Assembly (NCBI RefSeq): GCF_001693755.1
Contig: NZ_LYST01000053.1
Coordinates: 55,729 to 119,728 of the forward strand
Direction: 5' to 3'
DNA length: 64,000 bases
Source of the DNA: Gilliamella sp. wkB171
GTDB lineage: Bacteria > Pseudomonadota > Gammaproteobacteria > Enterobacterales > Orbaceae
The translations under genes were made by a program, and so were the position numbers. The notes under the pieces are model-generated. The model was not told where the DNA came from and ran no database searches. It saw only the letters and a list, made by a program, of their open reading frames with translations. Positions 36,722 to 46,309 of this stretch are shown here, one piece after another (position 1 is the stretch's first letter; each line of letters begins with the position of its first letter).

Positions 36722-37465
36722 CTAATCAATAATTTTAAGCCAATTGGGTAATATCGGTGTTGTGCAATAGTAATTGTATCCACCTTTGAACTGTTGTAAT
36801 TTTTTAAACTGAGGTGTTTGTGGATCATTAAATAGTTCAGAAGCGCCAGCACGATGTAATTTTTTAAAGTGTTCTGTTTCTTTATTAACACTATGCTTCC
36901 AAACCTCAGAATAACCAAAACAGGTTAAAATCTGATTACAAAAAAATGTATATCCGCCACCGGCAGCATAAAAAAAGAAAACTGTTGAAATAATCAAACC
37001 ATAAAAACTAAATTTGAAAACATTAAGATAATAATCTAATGATTCACCACAAAAAATGCCGATGATTGAGACCATAATGCAGATTATAACAACAAAAAAT
37101 GTCAACAAAATAAAGTTTACTTTCACGCATTCAAATGCAGTTTCCTCCATAAAACTAGGAAAAATTAACGCATGTTGCTCGGGAATTCGAACTGCATAAC
37201 ATTCATAAACATCATCATCCCGCGTTGGTTTTACAAGCATTTCAACATAATCACCATCATTAAAACCGACTTGTTTAAGTCGCCCTTCAACTTGATGACT
37301 GCCAACATAACAATTAAAGTATTTTCCTTTTAAAAACGGACGCCAATTAAATAAATAGCAAAAAAAGGCGAATATAGATGAAGCGAGTATCAATCCTTTT
37401 TCATCAATTTCTCCCTTTCTCAATTTACTTACAGTGCCTTTAAGTAAACAAAAATCATTTTTCAT
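36722..37465 (-). CDS. unknown membrane protein (tandem paralogue 2)
   Basis: The 247-residue product starts at the ATG at 37465; a GTG at 37474 is nearer to the AAGGAA site but spaced too closely. It shares with its downstream neighbour a soluble part with GFNDGDYVEMLVKPTRDDDVYECYA and a proline-and-aromatic segment (RIPEQHALIFPSF), two to three transmembrane helices (about 113-170), and FGYSEVWKHSVNKETEHFKKL near the C terminus. The function is unknown. The two genes form a small operon upstream of moaA, which is 214 bases further on. Confidence 0.72.
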   Translation of the reverse strand: MKNDFCLLKGTVSKLRKGEIDEKGLILASSIFAFFCYLFNWRPFLKGKYFNCYVGSHQVEGRLKQVGFNDGDYVEMLVKPTRDDDVYECYAVRIPEQHALIFPSFMEETAFECVKVNFILLTFFVVIICIMVSIIGIFCGESLDYYLNVFKFSFYGLIISTVFFFYAAGGGYTFFCNQILTCFGYSEVWKHSVNKETEHFKKLHRAGASELFNDPQTPQFKKLQQFKGGYNYYCTTPILPNWLKIID

Positions 37466-37672
37466 AATTGTCACATTTCCTTATGGCTTAATCTATGTAA
37501 TTGATAATTTAATCATCATAGTATAAAAATCTAATTTATATCAATATTACTTATACCTTTTAGGATAAATCAATTTATTAGAATATTATATTATTCTTAA
37601 CTTTACTTATTAAAAGTTCTGGTTGAATATATAATGATTTTTTGTCGATAAAACCGTCAAATGGAGGTGGTA

Positions 37673-39049
37673 ATGATTACCCATATTAGCCCATTAGGAT
37701 CAATGGATTTGCTTGCACAAGCTGAAGTTGATATGTTAAAAAAATCTGCTAATAGTGAGCTTTATCAATTATTTAGAAATTGTTCTTTAGCAACCCTTAA
37801 CGCGGGTAGTAAAACCGATAGTACCAAAGAGTTATTAGATAGATTTAAATCGTTCGAAATTAATGTAATTAGTAAAGAACGCGGGGTGAAATTAGAGTTG
37901 ATTGATGCACCCGAAAGCGCTTTTGTCGATAAACGAATGATTCGTTCTATTCAAGCCAATCTTTTTGCTGTACTGCGCGATATTCTCTTTTTAAATAGCC
38001 AAATCAGTGCCGTTAAACAATTAGTTTCTAATGTTAAATTGGATAGAGATCACTCATTTTATATAACCAATCTGGTTTTCTCTATTTTACGTAATGCTAA
38101 CGCATTGCATGTCGGCGAAGAGCCCAATCTGGTTGTTTGTTGGGGTGGCCATTCAATTAACGAAAGTGAATATTACTATGCCAGACAAGTAGGAATGCAA
38201 CTTGGTTTGCGTGAGCTTAATATCTGCACTGGCTGTGGACCAGGCATTATGGAAGCGCCAATGAAAGGGGCTGCTGTTGGTCATGCTCAACAACGTTATA
38301 AAGACAGCCGTTTTATCGGTCTAACCGAACCATCAATTATCGCGGCAGAACCGCCAAATGCGTTAGTTAACGAACTCATTATCATGCCGGATATTGAAAA
38401 ACGACTCGAAGCCTTTGTACGTATTGCTCACGGTATTATTATTTTTCCAGGTGGGCCTGGCACCGCTGAAGAATTGCTTTATATTTTAGGTATTATGCTA
38501 AATCCTGAAAATAAACATCAAGCACTTCCTCTTATTTTAACCGGTCCCAAAGAGTGTGAAGACTACTTTGCTGCGATTGATAGTTTTATTCGCAATACCT
38601 TAGGTGATGAAGCGACTAAACTTTATCAAATTGTCATTGATTCGCCAGAACAAGTGGCTCGTATAATGAAGGAAGGGGTAAAACAAGTGAAAGCTTCGCG
38701 TTTAGCCACTGGCGATGCTTACGGTTTTAACTGGCTATTAAAAATAGATGAATCGTTACAACACCCATTTGAACCAATACACGAAAACATGGCTTCACTC
38801 AATTTACATAAAGATCAGCCAGTTGAATTATTAGCTGCTGATTTGCGCCGAGCGTTTTCTGGTATTGTTGCAGGTAATGTTAAAGAGTTTGGTATGAAAC
38901 AGATTGCCGAGCATGGTCCCTATAAATTGCAAGGCGATAAAGAGATCATGACGCAACTTGATAATTTACTGCGTAGTTTTGTTAAACAAGACCGTATGAA
39001 GTTACCTGGTGGTACTGCTTATAAACCTTGTTACGAAATCTGTTATTAA
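37673..39049 (+). CDS. ppnN: nucleotide 5'-monophosphate nucleosidase PpnN
   Basis: PpnN (YgdH) hydrolyses the glycosidic bond of purine and pyrimidine nucleotides; in E. coli it is bound and activated by ppGpp. The 458 residues match E. coli nearly throughout, from [22 protein letters not shown] to [15 protein letters not shown]. The LOG-like Rossmann core is visible as [16 protein letters not shown] and [13 protein letters not shown]. The ATG at 37673 is preferred because GGAGGTGG precedes it; a frame from 37661 adds only MEVV. Confidence 0.95.
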   Translation: MITHISPLGSMDLLAQAEVDMLKKSANSELYQLFRNCSLATLNAGSKTDSTKELLDRFKSFEINVISKERGVKLELIDAPESAFVDKRMIRSIQANLFAVLRDILFLNSQISAVKQLVSNVKLDRDHSFYITNLVFSILRNANALHVGEEPNLVVCWGGHSINESEYYYARQVGMQLGLRELNICTGCGPGIMEAPMKGAAVGHAQQRYKDSRFIGLTEPSIIAAEPPNALVNELIIMPDIEKRLEAFVRIAHGIIIFPGGPGTAEELLYILGIMLNPENKHQALPLILTGPKECEDYFAAIDSFIRNTLGDEATKLYQIVIDSPEQVARIMKEGVKQVKASRLATGDAYGFNWLLKIDESLQHPFEPIHENMASLNLHKDQPVELLAADLRRAFSGIVAGNVKEFGMKQIAEHGPYKLQGDKEIMTQLDNLLRSFVKQDRMKLPGGTAYKPCYEICY

Positions 39050-39084
39050 CTGAGCCAATAAAAGTAAAAAAACATAATTTGTAG

Positions 39085-39150
39085 GTCACTTTAACGTTCA
39101 AAAAGAGTAATCATTACAACTGGGGAATTAGCTGTTGACGTTAAAGTGAC
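39085..39150. repeat. long-looped inverted repeat downstream of ppnN
   Basis: GTCACTTTAACGT (39085-39097) and ACGTTAAAGTGAC (39138-39150) are perfect 13-base inverted repeats around a 40-base loop. The loop is too long for an ordinary terminator, and no T tract follows. A second, smaller stem, GCTTATT and AATAAGC, lies near 39172-39192. It may be a mobile-element footprint, a structured RNA end or a protein site. Confidence 0.45.
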
Positions 39151-39260
39151 TAATTGATTAGCTCGATAATTGCTTATTAATAATCAATAAGCCTACCAAC
39201 AACTATAGATTGTTATCTAATTAAGATGTCGGTAGACCATTGTTTTAATTAACCTAACGG

Positions 39261-40637
39261 TCAAAAATCATTTAAAATATCTAACGCTTCTGAGACTTTT
39301 TTTACGCCAAAAACTTGCATATTTTCAGGCCTCTTTTTAGGCATATTGGCAAAAGGTACAATCGCTTTTTTAAAACCATGTTTTGCAGCCTCAGCAATTC
39401 GTTCTTGTCCACTCGGTACTGGGCGTATTTCACCGCCTAAGCCAATCTCGCCAAAAATCACCACATCTTGCGGTAATGGGCGATTACGAAAACTCGATAC
39501 CAATGCAGCAATTAATGCTAAATCGGCACTAGTTTCGGTCACTTTTACCCCACCAACAACGTTAACAAAAATATCCTGATCGGCCATTTGTAACCCACCA
39601 TGACGATGTAAAACAGCAAGTAATAGTGCTAATCGGTTTTGCTCTAAACCGACAGTAACGCGTCTTGGATTACCATACATTGAGTGATCAACAAGAGCTT
39701 GAATTTCAACTAATAATGGTCTTGTTCCTTCCCATAGCACCATAACAGAGCTACCAGGTAACATTTCATCACCACGACTTAAAAAGATTGCTGATGGATT
39801 ACTCACCTCTTTTAGGCCTTGTTCTGTCATGGCAAATACACCTAACTCGTTCACTGCACCAAAACGATTTTTATGACTACGTAGTGTTCTAAAGCGGGAA
39901 TCGGCATCACCATCTAATAAAACTGAGCAGTCGATACAGTGTTCAAGCACTTTTGGTCCAGCCAATGATCCATCTTTAGTCACATGACCAACCATAATAA
40001 TGGCAATACCTTTAGTTTTGGCAAAACGAGTTAAATAAGCAGCGGTTTCACGCACTTGGGCGACGCTACCGGGTGAAGATTGAATATCAGCAAGATGCAT
40101 AACTTGAATAGAGTCAATAACCATTAATTTAGGTTGTGACTGTTCTGCCAGTAAACAAATTTGTTCAATGCTGGTTTCAGACAGCATATTGATATTATCG
40201 GTGGGTAATCCTAATCGATGTGCACGCATCGCAACTTGTTGCAATGATTCTTCACCAGTTACATACAGCGTGTTCATTAGCGTAGAAAGCTTGCTCATGG
40301 TTTGCAGTAATAACGTACTTTTGCCTGCTCCGGGATTACCGCCAATCAAAATAGCACTGCCAGGGACAACCCCACCACCAAGTACGCGGTCAAATTCAGA
40401 AAAGCCAGTCGAAAACCTTGGTAGCGCTTCTAAACTAATTTCAGATAATTTTTGGATTTTAGTTTGTCCTGCACCACCGGCATAACCGGATAATCGATCA
40501 TTACGTGATGAAGTACTGGCTAATCTAACTTCCGTAATAGTATTCCATGCATGACAAGCGCTACATTGACCTTGCCAACGAGGATACTCAGCACCACAAT
40601 CATTACAGACATAAGCACGCTTTACTGTTTTTGCCAA
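39261..40637 (-). CDS. radA: DNA repair protein RadA
   Basis: RecA-like ATPase that aids branch migration in recombinational repair. The 458 residues have the N-terminal zinc finger (CNDCGAEYPRWQGQCSAC), P-loop GGNPGAGKSTLLLQ, the RadA-specific KNRFG motif (SHKNRFGAVNELG) and a C-terminal Lon-like domain with IFGEIGLGGEIRPV. The start is TTG at 40637, supported by AGGAG six bases upstream that overlaps the serB stop region. serB-radA adjacency (9 bases apart) is as in E. coli. Confidence 0.96.
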   Translation of the reverse strand: MAKTVKRAYVCNDCGAEYPRWQGQCSACHAWNTITEVRLASTSSRNDRLSGYAGGAGQTKIQKLSEISLEALPRFSTGFSEFDRVLGGGVVPGSAILIGGNPGAGKSTLLLQTMSKLSTLMNTLYVTGEESLQQVAMRAHRLGLPTDNINMLSETSIEQICLLAEQSQPKLMVIDSIQVMHLADIQSSPGSVAQVRETAAYLTRFAKTKGIAIIMVGHVTKDGSLAGPKVLEHCIDCSVLLDGDADSRFRTLRSHKNRFGAVNELGVFAMTEQGLKEVSNPSAIFLSRGDEMLPGSSVMVLWEGTRPLLVEIQALVDHSMYGNPRRVTVGLEQNRLALLLAVLHRHGGLQMADQDIFVNVVGGVKVTETSADLALIAALVSSFRNRPLPQDVVIFGEIGLGGEIRPVPSGQERIAEAAKHGFKKAIVPFANMPKKRPENMQVFGVKKVSEALDILNDF

Positions 40638-40646
40638 ACTTTTCTC

Positions 40647-41621
40647 CTAACCTTCACTTAATAAACTGGTTGATAAAATACACCACAATCCGGTTAAATC
40701 CGCATAATTAATGCTAATCCGTGCTTTTTCCACCACTTTGGGTTTACCATGATAAGCTACGCCAAGACCCGCTATACGAAGCATCATTAAATCATTAGCA
40801 CCATCACCGATAGCAACAGTTTGCTCTATTGGAATATCTAGTGATGTCGCTAAATGCTGTAAGGTTCTGGCTTTGTATTTTGCATCAACTATCGGCCCGA
40901 TAACCTTACCGGTTAATTTACCGTTTTTAATTTCTAACTCATTGGCATAAGCATCAACTAACTTTAACTTTTGTTTTAGATGATCAGCAAAATAGGTAAA
41001 GCCGCCTGAAGCGATTGCAACATGCCAATTTTTTTTATGTAATTCTCTCACTAAATAAGATAAGCCAGGCGTAAGAGGTAACGTATCTTTCACTTGTTGT
41101 AAAATATTTTGCTGCGCACCTTTAAGTGTTGCCACTCTTTTACGTAAACTTGTAGCAAAATCAAGTTCGCCGCGCATGGCTTGTTCCGTCACAGCGGCCA
41201 CTTGTTCACCAACACCCTGTAATTTAGCCAGCTCATCAATACATTCAATGCCAATTGCGGTCGAATCCATATCCATAACAAGTAGTCCCGGTGAATGTAA
41301 TGATGGCAAATTATCAATGGGCGCAACATCAATACTTAAAGCCAATGAAATGGATTTAGCTTTTTTAGGCATGACGCCAGCAATTCTAACAATCTGATAT
41401 GTTTTAATTTTCCACGACGACACAATTACCATTGGCATAGCTAGTTGGTTTTGGAATTTTGATAAAACAGTTTTATTTAATTTTTTGCCATAAATAATCC
41501 AACCTGTTTTACCCGCATTATAGTCAAGGGGTACCACTTCGCATCCATTTAAAGATAGCGGTAAACCTTGCCAAGATTGAATATTTTCAGGTAAATCATT
41601 GTAGGTAAGTGTGTAAGCCAT
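40647..41621 (-). CDS. serB: phosphoserine phosphatase
   Basis: Last step of serine synthesis, dephosphorylating phosphoserine. The 324-residue protein has the haloacid-dehalogenase motif 1 VMDMDSTAIGIECIDELA (catalytic Asp), motif 2 VAIASGGFTYFADHLK and motif 3 IGDGANDLMMLRIAGLGVAYHGKP, plus an N-terminal ACT-like regulatory region as in E. coli SerB (322 aa). It forms the serB-radA operon; the radA TTG start is 9 bases downstream. Confidence 0.96.
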   Translation of the reverse strand: MAYTLTYNDLPENIQSWQGLPLSLNGCEVVPLDYNAGKTGWIIYGKKLNKTVLSKFQNQLAMPMVIVSSWKIKTYQIVRIAGVMPKKAKSISLALSIDVAPIDNLPSLHSPGLLVMDMDSTAIGIECIDELAKLQGVGEQVAAVTEQAMRGELDFATSLRKRVATLKGAQQNILQQVKDTLPLTPGLSYLVRELHKKNWHVAIASGGFTYFADHLKQKLKLVDAYANELEIKNGKLTGKVIGPIVDAKYKARTLQHLATSLDIPIEQTVAIGDGANDLMMLRIAGLGVAYHGKPKVVEKARISINYADLTGLWCILSTSLLSEG

Positions 41622-41830
41622 ATCAGAAAATCTTTATAACGTGAAACGAAGCCAAAATTTATCATATCTACAAAAGATTGTCCAAATGGGTAAGGTGTTT
41701 TATATTCAGTATCTAAACATAAATTGAATTCGTCAAAGTGTCTTTGCCGTTTTAATTTTGATAATTGTATTTGGTTAAAATTCAATTTATCAAACCCATT
41801 TTAATACTTACCCATATCATTATAGATATG

Positions 41831-42172
41831 TCATAGCGTTAATGCCCACAAGCAAAGTTGTTCTAATGCAGGACGTATCCGTTCACCCTGTGGGGTCAAT
41901 CTATATAACACTTTTAATGGCGGTTTATCCCCAAAAACCGTGCGCGTAATTAAGCCATCCTCTTCAAGCTTTTTAAGTTGAAGACTTAATGTCATATCGG
42001 TAATTTCTGGGATGATGGTTTTTAATTCACTAAAGCGTTTTTCGCCAGAAAGTAAATAATGAAGTATCACCCCTTTCCATTTTCCACCAACTAAATCCAT
42101 CGCTAAGCTGATAGGGCAATAATATGTTTTATTGTTATACGTTTTTACAGTGCTTTGCTTGTCTAGTTCCAT
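41831..42172 (-). CDS. HxlR family transcriptional regulator
   Basis: The 113-residue protein has the winged helix-turn-helix of the HxlR family (CPISLAMDLVGGKWKGVILHYLLSGEKRFSEL, then TDMTLSLQLKKLEEDGLITR and YRLTPQGERIRPAL). HxlR proteins respond to aldehydes, quinones or hypochlorite, often through a conserved cysteine in the N-terminal region; a Cys at about residue 19 (YYCPIS) is in the usual place. It is transcribed divergently from a flavodoxin-fold reductase, a typical arrangement for its target. Confidence 0.88.
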   Translation of the reverse strand: MELDKQSTVKTYNNKTYYCPISLAMDLVGGKWKGVILHYLLSGEKRFSELKTIIPEITDMTLSLQLKKLEEDGLITRTVFGDKPPLKVLYRLTPQGERIRPALEQLCLWALTL

Positions 42173-42200
42173 TTAACTACCTAACGCTTTAAGTTTATAA

Positions 42201-42216
42201 CTATCTAATTTGATAG
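42201..42216. promoter_or_regulatory. candidate HxlR operator
   Basis: CTATCTAATTTGATAG (42201-42216) is an inverted repeat of CTATC and GATAG with a 6-base spacer between the divergent HxlR and reductase genes. Its position fits binding by the HxlR protein, but this was read by eye only. Confidence 0.45.
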
Positions 42217-42295
42217 ATATTGCCATAAACCTATTAAGGCATAAACTAATAATAGTCACTCACATTTTTATAGTATAAATCCAAAAGGAATCATC

Positions 42296-42832
42296 ATGGC
42301 ATTAATTATTTTAGGTCATCCCAATATTGAACAATCTATTGCAAACAAAACCATTATAGAATCATTGCAAAAACAGATTACGAATTTAGAAATTCGTAAT
42401 ATTCACCAACTTTATCCAGATTACAAAATCAATGTACAAGAGGAACAAGCCGCGTTACTTAGGCATGATCTTATCGTTCTACAATACCCTATGTATTGGT
42501 TTAACATGCCAGCAATACTTAAAATATGGTTTGATCAGGTATTAACCTACCAATTTGCTTATGGCTCACAAGGCGATAAATTAAAAGGTAAAAAGTTATT
42601 ACCAAGTTTAACAATTGGGCAAGCTGAGCAAAATTTTCAAGAATATAGCGCCGATTTAATCAAAAATTTACTTGAATCGGTTAAGATTTCAGCACGCTAC
42701 ACACAAATGGAATATCTTCCACCGGCATTACTCTATGGTGTTTCTCCAATTATGAAAGGTGAAAGTGAAATAAAAGCAAATGCCTTAGAACATTCAAAAC
42801 AGTTAGCTCAAAGAATAAAAAAATACAGCTAA
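42296..42832 (+). CDS. flavodoxin-fold NAD(P)H:quinone oxidoreductase
   Basis: The 178-residue protein belongs to the flavodoxin_2 family (KefF/YwrO/MdaB-like). The FMN/NAD binding region is visible in HDLIVLQYPMYWFNMPAILKIWFDQVLTYQFAYG, a strong family signature. It would reduce quinones or similar electrophiles with NAD(P)H using a flavin. AAAGGA precedes the ATG. No kefC-type channel gene is near, so the KefF role is not supported. Control by the divergent HxlR gene is inferred. Confidence 0.85.
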   Translation: MALIILGHPNIEQSIANKTIIESLQKQITNLEIRNIHQLYPDYKINVQEEQAALLRHDLIVLQYPMYWFNMPAILKIWFDQVLTYQFAYGSQGDKLKGKKLLPSLTIGQAEQNFQEYSADLIKNLLESVKISARYTQMEYLPPALLYGVSPIMKGESEIKANALEHSKQLAQRIKKYS

Positions 42833-42839
42833 TCGGTAA

Positions 42840-42872
42840 AGGATGATATGTATTAATAATATATATCATCCT
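42840..42872 (+). terminator. hairpin downstream of the reductase gene
   Basis: AGGATGATATGTAT (42840-42853) and ATATATATCATCCT (42859-42872) pair over 14 bases with one G-U. The loop is 5 bases. The T tract after it is poor (ATTTGATG), so it may act as a weak terminator or 3' stabiliser. Confidence 0.5.
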
Positions 42873-43196
42873 ATTTGATGCGTTAATCAGTTTGATTTAA
42901 TTAATACTACAAAAAACTATCAATCCCAGCTTGATTAATAAAAATAGTTTAACCTTGCCTTGTTATTTAGCTCAAAATTCTTTTACTCAGGTATTTTTAC
43001 TAAAAAAATCCCAATAGAAATAACGATCACAATTTGCTATATCTAAAAGCAAAAAATCCTTTTTAAAAATAGAAAAAACAATCATCTACCATCACCTTGC
43101 TAAACGGTTCACATCTGTTAAAATTAACGTTTAGCACAATTTACGCTTTGATCTCGTCGTTATTATTAAATGGTGAGTTCACTTTAATTGTTTTAA
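42873..43196. other. gene-free AT-rich region
   Basis: These 324 bases between the reductase hairpin and the small membrane gene show no open frame of note, no clear promoter and no repeat that I could find. Confidence 0.5.
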
Positions 43197-43526
43197 ATGA
43201 TGCAAAATTTACATACGAATAATATCAATATGATAACATCAAACCAACCTAAAAAACGCTTACCATCGATTCTCGTATTCATAGTGATCTATCTTATCTG
43301 TCAAGCAGTGGTTTTTTTGTCAAAACCAATATTTCGTTTGCTCGAAAAGCTTGCTTACGCGATTGATGATTTTCTTAATTATACGGGTATTGCTTTAGCC
43401 GACGGTGAATTTGATCCTGCTGGGTTGTGGGTAATTTTTGGTGTGCCATTTTTGTGTGCGATTGTGATCTTTTATCTCCTCAAAAAATTAACCGATAAGA
43501 TAAAGCCTTCCTCGTCAATAAAATAG
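43197..43526 (+). CDS. small membrane protein of unknown function
   Basis: The 109-residue product has two hydrophobic segments (about residues 24-44 and 79-98) separated by an acidic linker with FLNYTGIALADGEFDP, and a lysine-rich C terminus. No ribosome-binding site is obvious, and ATG at 43197, 43200 or 43230 could be the start. No family recognised. It lies alone between the reductase and the rsmB terminal region. Confidence 0.55.
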   Translation: MMQNLHTNNINMITSNQPKKRLPSILVFIVIYLICQAVVFLSKPIFRLLEKLAYAIDDFLNYTGIALADGEFDPAGLWVIFGVPFLCAIVIFYLLKKLTDKIKPSSSIK

Positions 43527-43638
43527 GAAATAAATCACTATGCTCAGTTGAGCATAATAAGTTATAAAAAGGCTTTATTTATTATAATAAACTTTAAAGG
43601 CCTATCTAGGAGCAAAAAACAGCGCTCACCTTTAGGCG

Positions 43639-44928
43639 TTAAATTTTCTGCAATACCGCATAGAAGAAGCCGTCACCGCCATGTTCACTCGGTAGTAGTT
43701 GTTTAATTTCACCTTGTAATTGGGCGTCACGATATTCATTGAGAAAACGCGTGATCTGTGCACTGTTTTCATCAGGTAAGATTGAACAGGTAGCATAGAC
43801 TAAAGTTCCCCCTATTTTCAAATAGGGCCAAATTTGAGTTAAAATAGCGTACTGTAACTCAACTAATTGAGCAATATCGGCATCACGACGTAACCACTTG
43901 ATATCAGGATGTCGCCGAATCACCCCTGTTGCCGAACAAGGTGCATCAAGCAAAATGCGATCAAAAATTCGACCTTTGCACCATTTTTCAGGCGTTAAAC
44001 CATCACCTACTTTGACTTCGGCGTGCTGTTTTAAACGCGTCAAATTTTGTTCAATACGTTTTGCTCGATTAGCATCAACATCAACAGCCAATACTTGTGC
44101 TTGTGGTGCTATTTCTAAAATATGCGTAGTTTTACCGCCTGGTGCAGCACACATATCTAATATCTGTTCACCATTTTGAGGTGCCAATAAGTAAGCGGCA
44201 TATTGGGCAGATAAATCCTGTACCGTTACCGCACCATCTTCAAAATAAGGTAATTTGTTCACATTAACCGGTGTAATTACCTGTAATGCACTTGGCATTG
44301 ATGGATAAACTTGTGATTCAATTTTTACGTCAGCTAATTGTTGCTGGTAATCAGTTACACAATAGTGGTTTTGATTGACACGCAACCACATGGGCGGTTT
44401 TTGATTATTAGCAGCAATAATTGCTTGCCATTTATCAGGATAAGCTTGCTTTAAACGGTTAACTAACCAACTTGGGTGTAATGTTCGGCTTGTTTGCTCT
44501 TTGCTGCTTTGACTAAAAGCTTGTTGTAACGATGCTTGTTGGCGTAAAAATTCACGTAATACACCATTAATCAAACCTTTTAGTGACGATTTTTTTAAAA
44601 CATTAACCGCACTGACCGTTTCACCAACCGCGGCATGTTCAGGAATACGGGTATAAAGAATCTGGTAAATCCCGACTAATAATAGATAATGCAGAACTCT
44701 ATTTTTACCAGTCATGACTTTAGCCATAAGATGATGAATATAAAAATTGAGCTCCGGTAATACTCGCATTACCCCAAAACAAATCTCTTGAACTAAGCTA
44801 CGATCTTTATCGGCTATTTTGTCATGTTCAGCAGTTAACGCTGTATTGAGTGATTGTCCATCTTCCAATACATTAAAAATGACCTGTGCACAAACTGCAC
44901 GAATGTTAGGGTGTAATTTTTTATTCAT
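43639..44928 (-). CDS. rsmB: 16S rRNA (cytosine-967-C5)-methyltransferase
   Basis: Methylates C967 of 16S rRNA. The 429 residues equal E. coli RsmB in length, with an NusB-like N-terminal domain and a class I methyltransferase core: ILDMCAAPGGKTTHILE, DAPCSATGVIRRHPDI (the two-cysteine mechanism with YATCSILPDEN). In E. coli fmt precedes and trkA follows; neither is beside it here. An antiporter gene lies just upstream on the same strand, 37 bases away. Confidence 0.95.
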   Translation of the reverse strand: MNKKLHPNIRAVCAQVIFNVLEDGQSLNTALTAEHDKIADKDRSLVQEICFGVMRVLPELNFYIHHLMAKVMTGKNRVLHYLLLVGIYQILYTRIPEHAAVGETVSAVNVLKKSSLKGLINGVLREFLRQQASLQQAFSQSSKEQTSRTLHPSWLVNRLKQAYPDKWQAIIAANNQKPPMWLRVNQNHYCVTDYQQQLADVKIESQVYPSMPSALQVITPVNVNKLPYFEDGAVTVQDLSAQYAAYLLAPQNGEQILDMCAAPGGKTTHILEIAPQAQVLAVDVDANRAKRIEQNLTRLKQHAEVKVGDGLTPEKWCKGRIFDRILLDAPCSATGVIRRHPDIKWLRRDADIAQLVELQYAILTQIWPYLKIGGTLVYATCSILPDENSAQITRFLNEYRDAQLQGEIKQLLPSEHGGDGFFYAVLQKI

Positions 44929-44965
44929 ACAAGATAATAACCTTGCTCAATTAGAGAGCGACTTA

Positions 44966-46309
44966 TTATAAAATTAATGATCCCACCCAACCCGCAATAA
45001 ATAAGGGGATATTAAAATGAGTGAAAGTTGGAATAACACTATCACGAATATGGTCGTGCTGCCCGTCACTATTAAGCCCAGCTGAGGTTGCTAAGATAGT
45101 ATCAGATGGCGGTGAACCAGCATCGCCAATCGCACCTGATGCACCAATTAAACAGACTGTTGCAATCGGTGAAAAACCAAGTTGAACACAAAGTGGTACA
45201 TAAATCGCGGCAATAATTGGCACAGTTGAGAATGAAGAGCCAATACCTAATGTAATCACTAATCCTACTAACATCATCATAAATGAGGCTATCACTTTAT
45301 TGCCAGCAAATAAAGCTGCACTATTAATCACTAAAGGCTCAATTTCGTGAGTTTGTTTTAAAACTTCGGCAAAACCTTGTGCAGAAATCATTACAAAACC
45401 AATCATTGCCATCATTTTTATACCATCAGTAAAAACACCGTCGGCTTCACCCCATTTAATTGTGCCTGATACAATAAAACAAATAAAACCAATTAAGGCG
45501 CCTAAAATCATTGAGCCAGTATAAAGTTGGATACTAAACGATAGCACTATCGCTAAAAGTGAAACAAAAAGTGAACGCTTATTAACATTATTTAACGCTG
45601 ATAAGTTGGTCTCTTGGCGAATAATTTTATATTCACGAGGTTTTCGGTAACTGATAAAAATTGCCCATAATAAACCAATAAACATACCTAAAGCAGGTAT
45701 AGCCATAGCATGCATCACGTTGACATGGCTGACATCCATACCTGATGAGATAATATTTTTTAATAAAATCTGATTTAAAAAGATGTTGCCAAAACCTATG
45801 GGTAAAAACATATAAGGAGTGATAAGACCAAATGTCATAATACAAGCAATCATTCGTCTATCTAATTGCAAACGTGACATAACATATAAAAGCGGTGGAA
45901 TTAAAAGTGGTATAAAGGCAATATGAATAGGAATAACATTTTGTGAGGAAATACTTACTAATGCAATAATGATGATTAATAACCATTTTATTCTGGTTTT
46001 CGCACTGCTTGATGTCAGCTGCTCAATAGCTTTATCGGCCAATAACTCTGGTAAGCCTGATTTTGATATTGCAACCGCAAAGGCACCGAGCATGGCATAA
46101 GATAGTGCAATATTAGCGCCATTACTGATACCGGTATTAAAGGCATCAATGGTTTCTTTCAATGATAAATGACTGAATAGCCCACCTATAAATGCCCCAA
46201 TAATTAAACTAATCACAACATGAACACGGCAGAGCGATAAAATTAACATGCAAACTACCGCGACAACAACAGCATTTATGGACGAGAACAAATCAAGCAC
46301 TATATTCAT
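44966..46309 (-). CDS. Na+/H+ antiporter family membrane protein (NhaC-like)
   Basis: The 447 residues form about eleven hydrophobic helices. The motif GASGAIGDAGSPPSDTILA near residues 391-409 and the STVPIIAAIYVP segment are typical of the Na+/H+ antiporter family seen in Haemophilus and Bacillus (YuiF/NhaC type). Substrate ions are inferred from the family, and such members may instead move amino acids. No clear ribosome-binding site precedes the start at 46309. It is upstream of rsmB on the same strand. Confidence 0.8.
   Translation of the reverse strand: MNIVLDLFSSINAVVVAVVCMLILSLCRVHVVISLIIGAFIGGLFSHLSLKETIDAFNTGISNGANIALSYAMLGAFAVAISKSGLPELLADKAIEQLTSSSAKTRIKWLLIIIIALVSISSQNVIPIHIAFIPLLIPPLLYVMSRLQLDRRMIACIMTFGLITPYMFLPIGFGNIFLNQILLKNIISSGMDVSHVNVMHAMAIPALGMFIGLLWAIFISYRKPREYKIIRQETNLSALNNVNKRSLFVSLLAIVLSFSIQLYTGSMILGALIGFICFIVSGTIKWGEADGVFTDGIKMMAMIGFVMISAQGFAEVLKQTHEIEPLVINSAALFAGNKVIASFMMMLVGLVITLGIGSSFSTVPIIAAIYVPLCVQLGFSPIATVCLIGASGAIGDAGSPPSDTILATSAGLNSDGQHDHIRDSVIPTFTHFNIPLFIAGWVGSLIL

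Noticed and set aside
41549..41785. 78-codon minus-strand frame overlapping the start of serB
   Set aside because: Overlaps the serB coding region out of frame, no ribosome-binding site, no recognisable family.
42296..42832. KefF ancillary protein of a potassium channel
   Set aside because: The family fits, but no kefC or related channel gene is adjacent and an HxlR gene is.
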